From NCBI GenBank assembly GCA_010909165.1, contig VJWM01000249.1:1-64000 (forward strand): 64,000 bases of DNA, read 5' to 3'. The DNA comes from Anthoceros angustus. Lineage: Eukaryota > Streptophyta > Anthocerotopsida > Anthocerotales > Anthocerotaceae. The translations under genes and the position numbers were made by a program. The notes beneath the pieces were generated by a model. That model was given only the letters and a program-made list of their open reading frames with translations, had not been told where the DNA came from and did not search any database. Shown in pieces: positions 1-11,253 of this stretch. Position 1 is the stretch's first letter, and each line of letters opens with the position of its first letter.

Positions 1-1254
1 GCGTGCGGGAACACCAATAGATTATCACCAAGGTGATCCACCTTGGTGAGTAGGTTCGATGGGCGATGATCGGGCCACGGCTCATTGTCAGCTGGATATC
101 GACCGTTGGTGGTCGTTCGTCGAGCCTTACGCCAGCTGCGTGGTGGACCTATCTTCCCCCGCCTTGAGGGGCTCGGCACCCTCCCCCTCTTCCTCCTTGG
201 GGCGGTTGTAGGCCCCCGGGACCTCAAGGTCCATCGCCTTGGGTCCTCCGGAGGTTCTTGGACCGCACCTCCTTGTTGACGCCTTGACATCTTCCGGGCA
301 AACTCCCGGACGGTGACCTTGTCAAATGTCAGACCATTTGGAACACATCCAAATGCCACTGCACCAATTCTCCCGCTTCACGGAGCCCAAAGTCCGGATA
401 GCGCGGGTCACAATGTTGCGCTCCACAAGGTTCCATGGCTCCCAAACTTCGCGGGCTTTTGGGTGCCATCGTCTTCTCCTTGGTTTTGTAGCTTGGAGGC
501 TGGCTGGCACGTTGAGCCTCGCCGCGCGTTCGCTCCGACCTCAGCGGTGAGCCGCGCGAGGCGTCCGTCCCGAGATACCGCCCGAGCGGTGCGGGCGCGA
601 TCGCGGTGTCTGTGCGTGAAATGACCTTCTTCGCGACCACGCCTTGGAGTAAGCTGGCGGGCGCCTCTTCACAGCGCCAGTGCACGCGCTTACTGCAGCC
701 CTGGCGCGTACTCGGCCTTCGCCCGCGTGCCGGCCCCTCGGCGCGGCCCGGGCGTGAATACACTGCTATAACGGCCTCTGGCAGTTCGGTCGACCGCATG
801 CCGTCCTCCACTCGGTCGTCACGTGGCGTCGCCTGGTCGTCCTTACGGCCCAACTTCTAAGTTACTTTCACTGGCGTACTTATCACACTTTGGTCACAGG
901 TGGGTCGGACTTACCCCGTTACCTTTGCCATCGTAGGTCTAGTCGTTCCTCACTCGGTCGGAGTATACTCCGGTGCCGTCAGGATGCTAGCAGGGCTTAT
1001 TTCCTCCTTTTCGCCTCATTTTGTCCTTGCTCCACAAAAAACAAAATCCTACCTAATTTCTAACCCCGAAGTCCGTGATCCATAAGTCGACGGTCGTAAC
1101 TTGTGACTGTTCGCCCCATTTAAGCGGAGCCATGCCGAATGACCTAATGACTAATGCGGAATTTCAGAGCATCGGGTTCTGCTTATTTCGATGTCACTTG
1201 AGATACACCTGAGAGGCGGGTTTCAACCCAAGCTTCAAAGTTCGAGGGTTGGGG
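1..1254. other. Repeat-flank region with no recognisable gene
   Basis: The first ~860 bases are GC-rich and open in several frames at once, which is a composition effect, and no conserved domain could be read. The remainder is AT-richer non-coding DNA running up to the left LTR of Copia-A. It may be the flank or leader of another retroelement, but nothing seen proves that. Confidence 0.3.
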
Positions 1255-1445
1255 TATAGAGTTTACCTGGCGTTAGCTATGCACAATAGAGCCTACACAA
1301 CTTAGAATAATGAATTATGTGTGTGTGTGTCAAAGGACATGAGCGTCTAGAAAGCGGTTACAACTAATAACTATACGGCCACTTTTAACCCAAATATGTA
1401 ATGTATAATGTAAAGTATATATATGAGAGAGGCATATATTTAACA
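1255..1445 (-). repeat. 3' LTR of Copia-A
   Basis: This copy matches 6941-7132 over its whole length with scattered substitutions and small indels. It ends, like the other copy, in …atatatttaaca. It starts tatagag where the partner starts tgtagag. Confidence 0.8.
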
Positions 1446-2428
1446 CTCACTCATTATCATTACGGGATAATTGAAAGACTAAATCTAGACCCAAAACCCT
1501 TCTGATTCAAAATGACGAAGATTACAGTCTCCACGCCTCCTCTAACCTCTCGGTGTCGAGTTCGCTCATTCACTTAGCGCCGAATGTCGAGCTCCGGTCG
1601 GCCAGATCGCCACCTCTCAAGCTCCAAGGACTGAGGGCAGGCCAAGCTGTATCTGCATAGAAGATCACCCTGTGTGTCCAATCCACGGCATGATTCGAAA
1701 TCTCTCGACTCCGACCAAGCGAGAATTCTCCATGACACATTGGAGGAGAATCTGCGAAGATCCGAACTTGAGGCGCTCAAGAACCATTCGCTAGAGGAAA
1801 CCATAGGTCAGCTGGTAACACGATCTTACGCCTTCTAGCATCGCCCTTGATTGCAAAGGCTAGCTGCGGCGAATGGGGGCGACCAAGATTGTCTTTGCCG
1901 ACTTCCTTTGTTCCAAGACCATTCGGTTGCCAAGAGTCGTCTCACGGAGGATTAGAGTCTTGACAGGCGAGCGGAGTTGATGACCCTCTAACACAGAGAC
2001 CTACACTGCGAGCTGCTTGGGATTGTTATGGTCAGAGAAAACTGGTTCAGATGGGGAGGAGGAGATGCTAATTTCATCACATTCTACGGTAAGTTCCAGC
2101 AGCTCAAATCTATCTCCCACTGTTTGTGTGGTGTGAGCACTTCTAATTCACTAAGCTACTCTTGTCATGTGTTATTGATTTCGAGGCCAAGATGTGTGAA
2201 GAGGCTGACATAGTCTACGACTCTTCAGAAGAAGAAAACCAGCCTGACTACGACCCAAATTTTCTAAAACTTCTCAAAGCAAGCAGGAATGAGAAGAGGT
2301 CCTTGTTCTTTGGGCCGATACTTCATCCCAGTGGCTAGGCAACTATAGCGCCCATGATGGTGAACTCGATTGACACAGACAATGACATTACTTTTGACAT
2401 TATGGACTCTAGAACTCCCAAAGACTCC
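1446..2428 (+). pseudogene. Antisense coding remnants between RNase H and 3' LTR of Copia-A
   Basis: The plus strand, antisense to the element, reads as patches of protein-like sequence. One patch at 1686-1840 is an acidic, helix-like stretch (SLDSDQARILHDTLEENL). Another near 2028-2087 (ENWFRWGGGDANFITFYG) is followed by a plausible gtaag donor. A third runs from an ATG at 2192 to a TAG ending at 2338 and encodes an acidic segment (DSSEEENQPDYDPNF). No family was recognised. The position matches that of the intact antisense gene in Copia-B, so I read this as the decayed remains of an accessory gene. Coincidental open frames remain possible. Confidence 0.35.
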
Positions 2429-3700
2429 TTAAAGCGTAATGTTTGAGCTTTGGTAAAGACTTTGTGAGAATATATCTGCGATGTTGGAGTCGGTTGGTAT
2501 ATATTCAAGCGATGTGTCCTTACGTAATAGCATCTCTAACGTGATGGTGCACGATATGTTTTGTTCTTGCGTGATATAGGATTTTGAGCTAACGCCTTGG
2601 TCTTGATTGTTGTCACAATATATTAATGTTGGTTCTTTTACTTTCAAGATGCAAAACCTTCGTAACCAGATAGCCTCTTTTGCTGCATGGGTAAGTGCTG
2701 AATACTCAGCCTCGATGAAGATAAGGATCGATGCTGTTTCTTCAAGACCGGTGGCACACCCATGCAATAAAAATGCATATCTGACTTCTTGTCGACACCA
2801 TTGGTCAATATCTCCTATCAAGGTAAGAGGTTCATTATCACTTGCTCTCTTTGTGTAGTGCACACCATGTGGGGTTATCCCTTTTAGGTATCTAAGTACT
2901 CTTTTGGCAGCAGACCAATGGGTTCTACTCTCTTTCGAAAGCGGACACCATACTCATGCCAAGTGCTACATCCAGGCGGCCATGATTTGAAGCGAAGATA
3001 AGAGAACCTCAGCATAGGGAACTCCTGCCATCTCTCTCTTCTCATCATCGGTTTGAGGGGACTCTTGCTAAGTTGCAACCCACTCAAGTGGAGTAAGAGC
3101 TAGCTTTGCTTATACTTATGCATGTCAAGTATATGTACTGGCGATGGATAACCAATGTGCACTGTGGCGAGAATTCGATGGTGTGTTCCCAAGCGGTGTA
3201 ATGACTCACATCCACCATCTCAAAACGTCCTGACAGTAAGCCTTTGAACGCTCAATCAGATTAGTACCAAGTAATATGCAATCATCCACATAAAGTGCAA
3301 GTATAACATAATCTTCTCCGTCTTGCAGCAGGTACACATTTGCATCAGCTGAACTTTTTACAAAATCAAGGCCAAGGAGAAACTCATCAATGCACTCATA
3401 CCAAGCACGAGGGCTTTGCTTCAGGCCATATAAAGTCTTCAGCAACCTGCACACCCAGTCCTCCTTACCTTCAAACTCGAAACCTTCAGGTTGTTGCATA
3501 AATATTTCTTCTTCCAGTTTGCCAAGCAAGAATGCAGTTTTAATGTCCATCTGGTGGATGAGCGGCCAAAACCTGCATGGAGAGCTATCACATACTTGAA
3601 TCCACGTTGCAGGAAGGCCTTTATGAGTTCACTCCATGAGCTTGACATCTTCTAAACTCACGGGACCCGAACCAAGAGGGCGAAGGCCGGGTCTATCCTC
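2429..3700 (-). pseudogene. Copia-A reverse transcriptase and RNase H, broken
   Basis: The RT part (3206-3550) shows MDIKTAFLLGKLEEEIFMQQ, YGLKQSPRAWYE and the catalytic YVDD box (ALYVDDCILLG). The RNase H part (2429-2863) shows EAEYSALTHAAKEAIWL followed by the YCDN aspartate motif. The two parts are separated by frameshifts and part of the RT C-terminus is lost. The element cannot encode a continuous polyprotein as read. Confidence 0.8.
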
Positions 3701-4204
3701 ATATTTGGGTTGTAATCTATACTACGATATGGGTTCAACCTCATCGAAGGATATGTACTCATGAGCGCGAGGAAGGGGCACTTGGTCTTTGAGGGGGCGA
3801 GCTAATTATATGACTCATCCTCCATCACCAAGGTCATCTTCAAACAAAGGATCGACACCCTCGACCGAGGATCGACTCTAGATCATGTTGTTCGAGAAAC
3901 AGACAGTGTGAAATATGATCTTGCGAGGACGTGGTTGTGGGACATGATCATCCGAAGGCTCGGGATCGGGGTCTCGGGGCCAGCCTCTGCATCAACAATG
4001 GTTACGACATCGAGGGATCTTGTTTAGGATCTTCTGACATACATTCGACATCTTCCAAGCCAGGATCTGAAGTTTGTGAGACTCTTCTCTCATCAAACAC
4101 GACAATACGGGCATACACCACTCTACGTGACTCAGGTTCAAACAATTTATAACCATGAATGCCTGGAGTGTACCCAATAAAGATATGTCGATTTATAGTC
4201 GAAC

Positions 4205-5459
4205 TTACGCCTTAGCTTGTGAACATGTGCATACGCAACCTAGAAATGCGAAGATGTGAGACATCCGGCTTAGCTCCCGTCCAAGCTTCAAATGGTGTTC
4301 CACCACGGGGAGAAGAAACAGCAATCCGGTTTTGAAGATAAGTTGCAACCTTTGCCGCACTTGATTGATTGACAACCTCCCCTGAAACAGTAGTGATCTG
4401 GCTGCATCTTGTATTGTTCGATGTCTCCTCTCTGACCGACCATTCATATCGGAGTGATATGGATAGTCGGTGACGAGTAATGCGCTCTGTAACTCGAAAT
4501 GCTTGTGATAGGTACTCCTTGCCGTTATCGAGCGAATGCATTTGCTGTATCTGTCATCTCTCAAAGATAGGCAAGATACTTTTGAACTCAAACACTTGGC
4601 TCTTATGCTTCAACGGATCGATTCTGATGAAGTGAGTACGATCATCTTCAAATACTACAAAGTAACGTGCACCTCCCATGAGGGAGTGGACATTGGTCCA
4701 CATATGTCAATGTGCACCGGATCAAGAAATCTAAAGCTTTCCGTGGTCTCCCACTGCCGAAGTGAGATTTGAATTGCTTACCATGGACACATGCCACACA
4801 GCTCAAGGCGGTAAGTCGATTCAAGAACCACTGTGACCATCTTCTCTTTAAGTAGCCTCCGCATAGCTTGTAAGTTGGGATGGCCCAAGCGGCAATGCCA
4901 TCGAAATGCATTGCTAGGTGACGGTCTAACATTTCTTTGTGTGGGTTGTAGGAGTCACGAAAAGAAGTCAGTGAGAGAGTCAAGTAGGCTAAGTACAAAC
5001 ACATGGTACATAGCAACCACCATGGAAGTGGACTGTGACACAACACACTGCCCTTCAAAGGTAACTCAGTATCTTCCTTCTGCATAAGACCATAGTATTG
5101 ACCAAGTTTTAGTCAAATGGTACATGCAAAGTGTTCTCAAGTTGCGACAAGTCTCCATTGTGCAAGCAGGTGATACTCCCGGATCCCTTAATTGCAAGCT
5201 GAGAGTTGTCTCCAAGTACCACTGCATGACCTTGACACTTTGGTGATGTCTGATAGGTAGCAAAGTACTTTCGTTGAGAACACATGTGGTTAGATGCCCC
5301 ACTATCCAGGAACCATCTATGTGAGTTCTTGGATACAGAGGTGAGACATGTAACCAACAAGCCAGGTGTGGAAGAACGTGCAACTCCTGTTACATTTGCT
5401 TCACCTGGTTTTGATCTGCCTCCTTCATCTGTTTTCGTTTCCTGCAATCCTTGATCCAA
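4205..5459 (-). pseudogene. Copia-A protease and integrase, broken
   Basis: The protease active site WFLDSGASNHM lies near 5310 (minus), followed by the usual glycine-rich GSGSI stretch. Integrase pieces follow downstream in shifted frames, including a core fragment with MNGRSERRHRTIQDAARSLL (4205-4591). The catalytic triad cannot be followed in one frame. Region 3700-4200 carries only the integrase/RT linker remains. Confidence 0.7.
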
Positions 5460-6810
5460 TACGTAGGCTTATTGCAATAATTACAAACGCCTGGTTTCTT
5501 CCCTGCAGACAGTGTGGAGCCAGAACCAGACGAGAATGCTTGTCCTCGACCTCGTCCGAATCCACCTCGTCCTCGTCCTCGTCCTCGGCCACGACCACGA
5601 CCACGTCCACGATCGGTAAAGAGTGTAGTATTACTCTGTTTGTGAGAAGAACTGGATCCACCCTTGCTTATTTTCCTACTGGCTTCAGCCTGTAGCAAGG
5701 CACCGACCAGCTTCTGAACCATAAGGCTAGAAGTGGCAGGTGTAGTTGATGTTGCAGGTACTTGAACAGCGGCAGCCTGTTGGCTGGAACTCCACTGTTC
5801 ATAGCTAGGAGGCAATGAGGCTAACAATTTACCTTCTTGCTCTTGATTGATAATACCACAAGAAGCGGTGACTTCATCTTGATCTCCCTCTTTGCGTTCT
5901 TTGCTACCTCGACATTATGTCTTTTGATTCATATGTTTTTGAATGGAGCGTCCACATTTTGCAGATAGCTTTCCAACTTGATATGGGGTATCATCTCTTG
6001 GGACAGCAACTAATATCGTTTTGGCCTTCCTATCCAGTTTATGCCAATCAACGTCTTCTGTCATTGTCCAATGGATGACATTTCCTTGAGTATCCTTCTT
6101 GCCCGAATCCTCTCTTAATTCTTTACGGAAAAGTGCCATCTACAATATCCATGAGACCTTTATCTTCAAGGATACATTACCCTAAAACTCCATGCATCGT
6201 AGTTGTGAGGCCTGTCCCATCCTGCGGGCAATTTGAAGTCGATGCGCTCTGCACCATGATCGATCTTTGGGTTGTAATACCCACTCTAGGGTTGAGGGGA
6301 TTTGAGCATTGCCAACTGCTCCTTCATGTTAGCAATCTCATCGACTGCAGCTACTCGTTCTTCTTTGTGAGATGGCCAACATGTCTTTCTCTCACATGTA
6401 GAAATATGTTGCTGTTGTATCAACAAGTTGTCCACATTATGCTTTGTGAACCAGACTTGAACCTTCAGTTCTTGAAGCTTGTCACACAACTCGTCAAGTC
6501 TGCTTGAAGACGGCTGAGAGGGGCTATGGGACGAACTACCAATGTATTCAAAAGGTGTCTCTCTCCTGCGAGATCGGGTTGGAGAACCTGATTGTTCACT
6601 AATAGAACTTGCTTCTGGAAAATTGGATTGAAGAAACGAGGACAAAAATCTTCTTCTCTCCTCCTCCTGAATTCGAGAGACTGGATTAAGAAAGTACAAC
6701 CTCTCAAAGTATGAAGCAAACCTATTAGTGTCAGAATGACAGGAATCCCTCCTAGGCGTGATCAGCCGATCCAACTCCGACCACGATGCTACAAAAATTT
6801 TCTCAGGCAT
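5390..6810 (-). pseudogene. Copia-A gag with arginine/glycine-rich tail and zinc knuckle
   Basis: The start is an ATG at 6810. The first piece has a coiled-coil-like stretch (RLDELCDKLQELKVQ). A middle piece (5915-6139) is a gag core fragment. The last piece (5390-5827) has an (RG)n run followed by CNYCNKPTYWIKDC, a CCHC knuckle in which the histidine is read as tyrosine. At least two frameshifts separate the parts. The role would be capsid formation and RNA binding of the element. Confidence 0.65.
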
Positions 6811-6940
6811 CTCGCACTAATTACAAAATGCATTTCTTGAGCAAACAAGAAAACCAAGAACTCATTTTAAAAATGAGTCTTAATGCAGATTATTGTAGCA
6901 ATAAGTGCATAGCTCCAGGATCGATGGTGCTCTGATACCA

Positions 6941-7132
6941 TGTAGAGTTTTACACAACGGTGGCTATGCACAATAGAGCCTACACAACTAGAATAATGAA
7001 TTATGTGTATGTGTGTCAAAGGACATGAACGTCTAGAAACGGTTACAACTAATAACTATATACAGCCCTAACACTAACCCAAATATGTAATGTATAATGT
7101 AAAGTATATATGAGGGAAGCATATATTTAACA
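6941..7132 (-). repeat. 5' LTR of Copia-A
   Basis: This is a direct-repeat partner of 1255-1445. It lies next to the initiator-Met primer-binding site at 6929-6940, which fixes it as the 5' LTR of a minus-strand element. On the minus strand it starts TGTTAA and ends CTACA. Confidence 0.85.
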
Positions 7133-7342
7133 GGGACTTTGTCTACTTGCAGAGGCAAGTAGGGGACACATTGGACACTACCACCAGCCAACATGTTCTG
7201 CGAGTTCAGGAAGTCAAGGACAATGGCGTGCTAGTGTTGCAGGGATCAGATGAGGATCATATGAAAAATTGTATACTATGGGTTCGTGTTGAACTCGTGG
7301 AAATATTTGTATGCGGTGGACAAAAAGGCGATATAGAATAAG
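7133..7342 (+). pseudogene. Gypsy-like polyprotein C-terminal fragment
   Basis: From the LTR border the plus strand reads DFVYLQRQVGDTLD and then LRVQEVKDNGVLVLQG. This resembles the segment near the end of plant Gypsy polyproteins (an 'LRV..V..NGVL.LQGRDG' pattern, recalled from fern and moss elements). It stops after ~65 codons. Because it begins exactly at the edge of Copia-A, it is probably a target that the Copia element interrupted. The family call rests on motif memory only. Confidence 0.35.
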
Positions 7343-8495
7343 TTAAGCGAATTGCGAGGTTTCATACAACCTGCTAGTCAAAGTGCCGTCAAAGATAGTG
7401 ATGACAATGCTGGAGAAGCAGGGCCCAACGATGACGAAGGAGTCAACTCTGTTCACGGAGGGAGATGGGGGACCAAAGTCAATCGTGTAGGTTTGCTTTA
7501 TGGTTTTAGGTGGATGGTTTTGCCTGTCCACTGCAGCAGTAGACAAGGCCATTGGGCGCTAGCCGCCCTGCGCCCAATGGTGCTGTGTACCGGTGGTCAT
7601 AAGTAAGAGAATGCAGTTAGGGAGGAAGCTGCACTGATCGTTGTGCATTCCTGTTTTTTTTGTGAAATAAACCGGGACCATGTCATGTAATCATTTTCTT
7701 TGGGGTTTCACATATTGAAAGGAACCCTATTACGGCATGTCACATACCCTGACCCCCACCGCAGGGACAAGATGTGCATCGTTCTCATGCAAGAGGTGGG
7801 GCAACTATTGCTATACAGACACTACGTAGGGCCGAGGACACCGGCTGGCCTGCGCCCTCGCCGCTGCTTCGATGTCGTCCCGTTCTTGTATTGTGGTTCA
7901 CCTGTTCCAGCTCCACAGTAATCCACATATAGTTGTAGATGTTAACGTGATTTGGATATAAGCTATTAGTGGGTTTTGCAATAGCCTTCCTCACCTGTAT
8001 TTTCCTTGCACTATCCAATTTACAGTATTGCTTACCCGGCAGAAATGGTCATCCTAACATGTCTAAATTTTCTGCAAACAGAGAGGGTAGGGATTGCGAA
8101 CACCGTTCGGCGGAGACATTGATTGATAGGAAGAAGTGAGCTCGTCATGTCGCACCCTTTTTTTTCAAGTTCTTTTCAAAAAAAGGCGGAAAACTGTTCT
8201 TTCGGACACATCAAAAACCCTCTTCAGGACTTATTCAAGGAAATCCCCCATCGGGATTATTCCCCCCCTTGAAAAATTATAGTCTTCCAAGGCAGAAGCC
8301 TATGGGACGAATCCCAAATCTATACAAAGAGGGGGCTCCCATCGTTGGAGGAGCTGGTCTTAGAGGTGAGGACAAAAACATGGCATGAGTCAAGGGGTCC
8401 CTAGGCGCTCGTGGGTGACTCCTTACCGCTGAGGCATGGCCTACAGTTGCATTATGTCATTGTAGGTCAGGAGTTGGTGAATTCTCGGAGCAGTG
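7343..8495. other. Non-coding spacer between Copia-A and Copia-B
   Basis: No coding region could be supported here. The stretch contains an inverted repeat at 7549-7580, a GC-rich patch near 7850 resembling the hairpins at 21.5 kb, and homopolymer runs near 8160-8180. Confidence 0.5.
7549..7580. repeat. 11-bp inverted repeat (hairpin)
   Basis: The arms ccattgggcgc and gcgcccaatgg are perfectly complementary around a 10-base spacer. There is no T-tract downstream. Its role is unknown. It resembles in composition the GC-rich hairpins near 21.5 kb. Confidence 0.7.
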
Positions 8496-8500
8496 CAAGT

Positions 8501-8680
8501 TAAAGCGTTTTAGGAATTGCTGCATAGTCGCTACTTGCCGAGAGGAGACAATGAGAAAGAAAAACGGTTATTGATTATTCCAGTAAAACGGCATATATAT
8601 GCGTACATTGATTTCGCTTAATAACTGATTATTAGACTAAATAAGAAGGCTCCACACAGCCTTATTTAACTATTTCTACA
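8501..8680 (-). repeat. 3' LTR of Copia-B
   Basis: This repeat matches 19453-19636 closely, with a few substitutions and short indels. It is bordered on the left by the target duplication CAAGT and on the right by the complement of a polypurine tract (ctccctctta). Confidence 0.88.
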
Positions 8681-8851
8681 CTCCCTCTTAGTCGCGATAA
8701 TCAAGTTAATGAATAACTAGGTACTCAGCCTTTACGTCCAGGAGTGGTCAAGGAACACGCGCTGGAAATAGTATGAACACTTCACGGACAGTAGTTACTC
8801 TCCATTCCAAAACTGGTTGTACCGCTCCAACAGCGCTGGCTACAAAACACC

Positions 8852-9626
8852 ATGGATCACGCTCACACAAACTATGAGCTGTCTTCTCTTCTTGCGCTCC
8901 TTCTTCTAGGCTGGTTCTGCTGCATCTCTCTGCTTCGCTTGATTCTGTCTTGCAAACATTGCTGTTTAAGGATGAGTGCACTCTGGGTTGAGGACGAAAC
9001 TTGCGAAGTTGAGTGTATCCACTGTGGTCGTCAATGGATACCAGCTGAGAAGTACACAGTCAGACAGTGGATTCTCCATACTCTCGAGTGCGAGCACTCT
9101 GTGAGTGATGTTGATTGGCCCAAAACAACAGAAGAACAAAAGAAGATGGAAACTTCTGCTCGAAGGCTGAAGGCAAGGATTCCCGTTGGTCCAAAAATCA
9201 GCATAGGGGATACACCACCTCAGAGTGTTTCAGGGACTGGATATGTCGAGGAGACTCACAAAAGAAAAATACGGTCAGGATGTCTTTGCGAGGATGAAGG
9301 GGAGCACGACTACTATTACGAGTACAAGATAATAAGTGAGAGTTTGGCGGCTGCAACCAATGAAGACCTCAACGTGTTGATTCGTACTATCTGCTACAAG
9401 GAAGAGAAGACGCCTGGGTGTGAGTGCTGATTCATCCACTCCTCTCTTCATGTTTACCTCCTTTACCTTGCTATTGGCTCTTAACCCGGATGTTTCTTGC
9501 TGAACAGTGCTCTTGAAGGAAACAGAAAAAGTGAGTAACCTGCTGGAACCGATCAAGGAAAAGATGCAAGAGATAGGCTACACATTTTCTGTTCAGAATG
9601 AAAACAATGGCGAGAAACCAGAGTGA
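8852..9626 (+). CDS. Antisense accessory protein of Copia-B (two exons, unknown family)
   Basis: I reconstruct two exons, 8852-9419 and 9508-9626, joined by an 88-bp GT-AG intron (T|GTGAGT … GAACAG|TG). The product is 228 aa with an ATG start and TGA stop. Residues ~10-35 form a hydrophobic, cysteine-rich segment (LLALLLLGWFCCISLLRLIL) that could be a membrane anchor. A possible metal-binding cluster follows (CIHCGRQW … ILHTLEC). The C-terminus is charged and helical (LEPIKEKMQEIGY). The gene lies between the element's purine tract and RNase H on the opposite strand, and its 3' end overlaps the RNase H frame by ~34 bp. It could be transcribed from the antisense side of the LTR. I recognise no family. 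Unlike the neighbouring pol genes it is undamaged, which suggests recent capture or selection. Confidence 0.6.
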
Positions 9627-10980
9627 GAACTAGAGTGGTAGTGTCTAGTGTCTGTTCCTAGTTTTGTAGAAGGCGGAATGACTAACAAACCAGCTGAAAA
9701 AGAGTATTTAGAGTGCAACTGCTTAGGTAAAGCCTTGGTGAGGAGGTCAGCCATATTCTCACCTATAGGAACATACTCCACTTGTACCTCACCTGTATCT
9801 GCAGCTTGCCGAATAAAGTGATGTGTTATCTCTATGTGTTTTGACCTTGCATGGAATACTAGATTCTTAGAAAGTGCTATTGCAGATTGATTGTCACACC
9901 ACAATGTGGTTGATCCAACTCCAAGCTGGTGAAGGCCACGCAGAAAAGAATGAACCCATATCACTCCTCTGGCCGCTTGAGATAATGCACCATATTCAGA
10001 CTCTGTCGAAGACAAACAGATAGTAGAAAGTTTCGCTTTGGACCAAGCCTTGAGACCACTAACACTGCAATAGGGCATCTCCTATTATGGGATCTCCCAA
10101 TCGACGTCACAATAGGATGTCAATTGTAACCCATTAGATTGGCTTGTGTATCTTAAACCGAGCCTTGGAGTCCCTTTAAAGTAACGAAAAATACGCTTCA
10201 CGGCAGTCCAATGAGCCTCTCCAGGGTTCTCCAAAAACTGAGATACATTACTAACTGCTCTCGAGATATCAATTCGAGTCCAGTATGCTAGATAGAGCAA
10301 ACTGCCTACCGCCTGTCTATAAGGACGAGTCGATATGAGGTCCTTCTCTGCTTGAGTAACAGGGCACTATTCTTTCGAGAGTTTTTCGCCTACAGACATA
10401 GGGGTAGCCACAGGACGTGCCTCCAACATATTGAAACGATGTAGAAGTTGTTGCCATCTCACCTCCGACAGCCACGTCGCACGGCTCGTGCATCTCCACA
10501 TCGGCCCTTGATATCGTGCTATGGATCCGGACGGGAAATGATTTCAAGTGCGCACGACTTTCGTTGGACTGGTGGTTGCAGCCTACCGCATGGACGAAAA
10601 TGGTTTGTTTCAAGGGCGCACGACTTTCGTTGGAGTGGTAATAGCTACTACTACCTATATACTAGCTACTGCACGTTATACTTATAGGACTACTTGTCCT
10701 TGGCCTTTAAAGTTTCATTTAAGAAAGCTGTTTTGACATCCAACTGATGTACTAACAGACCAAATTGAGCTGCTATGGCTAATAAGATCCTAATTGAGGT
10801 AGACTTGACTACTGGGGAAAAGGTCTCATTATAATCTAGGCCAGCAACCTGACTATATCCTTTAGCAACAAGCCTAGCCTTATATCGACCTACACTCCCA
10901 TGATTTAGCTTCTTCTTAAATACCCTTGCAAACAAGCGGCTTGCGACCTTTGATCGACTAACTTCAAGTCTGGTTGGCAA
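9593..10980 (-). pseudogene. Copia-B reverse transcriptase and RNase H, with an internal foreign stretch
   Basis: RT is seen in 10690-10980 ([30 protein letters not shown]). The RT-RNase H connection is seen in 10085-10300 and RNase H in 9593-10078 (STESEYGALSQAARGVIW, LWCDNQSAIALSKN, NMADLLTKALPKQ). Between ~10320 and 10690 the RT catalytic YVDD part is missing. It is replaced by unrelated DNA containing a repeated gcgcacgactttcgttgga motif (10552 and 10616). The enzyme cannot be functional as read. Confidence 0.8.
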
Positions 10981-11253
10981 TGAGGAATCATATTAAAGTG
11001 CTTTATTTAAATATTACGCCGCTGATACCCTCTTGATATATAATGAGGTTGAGGAGGTATCAAAAGACACAGGATGGGAAGAAACAACTCCAGCAACAAA
11101 AGGAGGGTCGAGCCATTCAGTACGAGGGCGATGAGTGCGGGAGGAACGACGAAGAACAAGAGAAACATGGGTATCATGAGAACAAAAGAAATAGGGACTA
11201 TAGGAGGAACTCGCGTCTCCCGGCTTCAAGGGTGCACTAGGAGTAGCTCGGGC

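Larger units (their letters stand above)
1255..7132 (-). mobile_element. Copia-A: LTR retrotransposon, degraded
   Basis: Two direct repeats of about 190 bp bound this element. A primer-binding site complementary to initiator Met-tRNA (plus strand gctctgatacca, 6929-6940) abuts the right repeat, so the element reads right to left. Coding order is gag, protease, integrase, reverse transcriptase, RNase H, which is the Copia order. All reading frames are broken. About 1 kb separates the RNase H end (2429) from the 3' LTR. No convincing target-site duplication was found. The right flank reads as a Gypsy-like fragment that begins exactly at the LTR border, suggesting insertion into an older element. 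Confidence 0.85.

Noticed and set aside
313-860. Overlapping frames on both strands in the GC-rich left end
   Set aside because: No motif, no splice structure and frames open on both strands. This is a composition effect.
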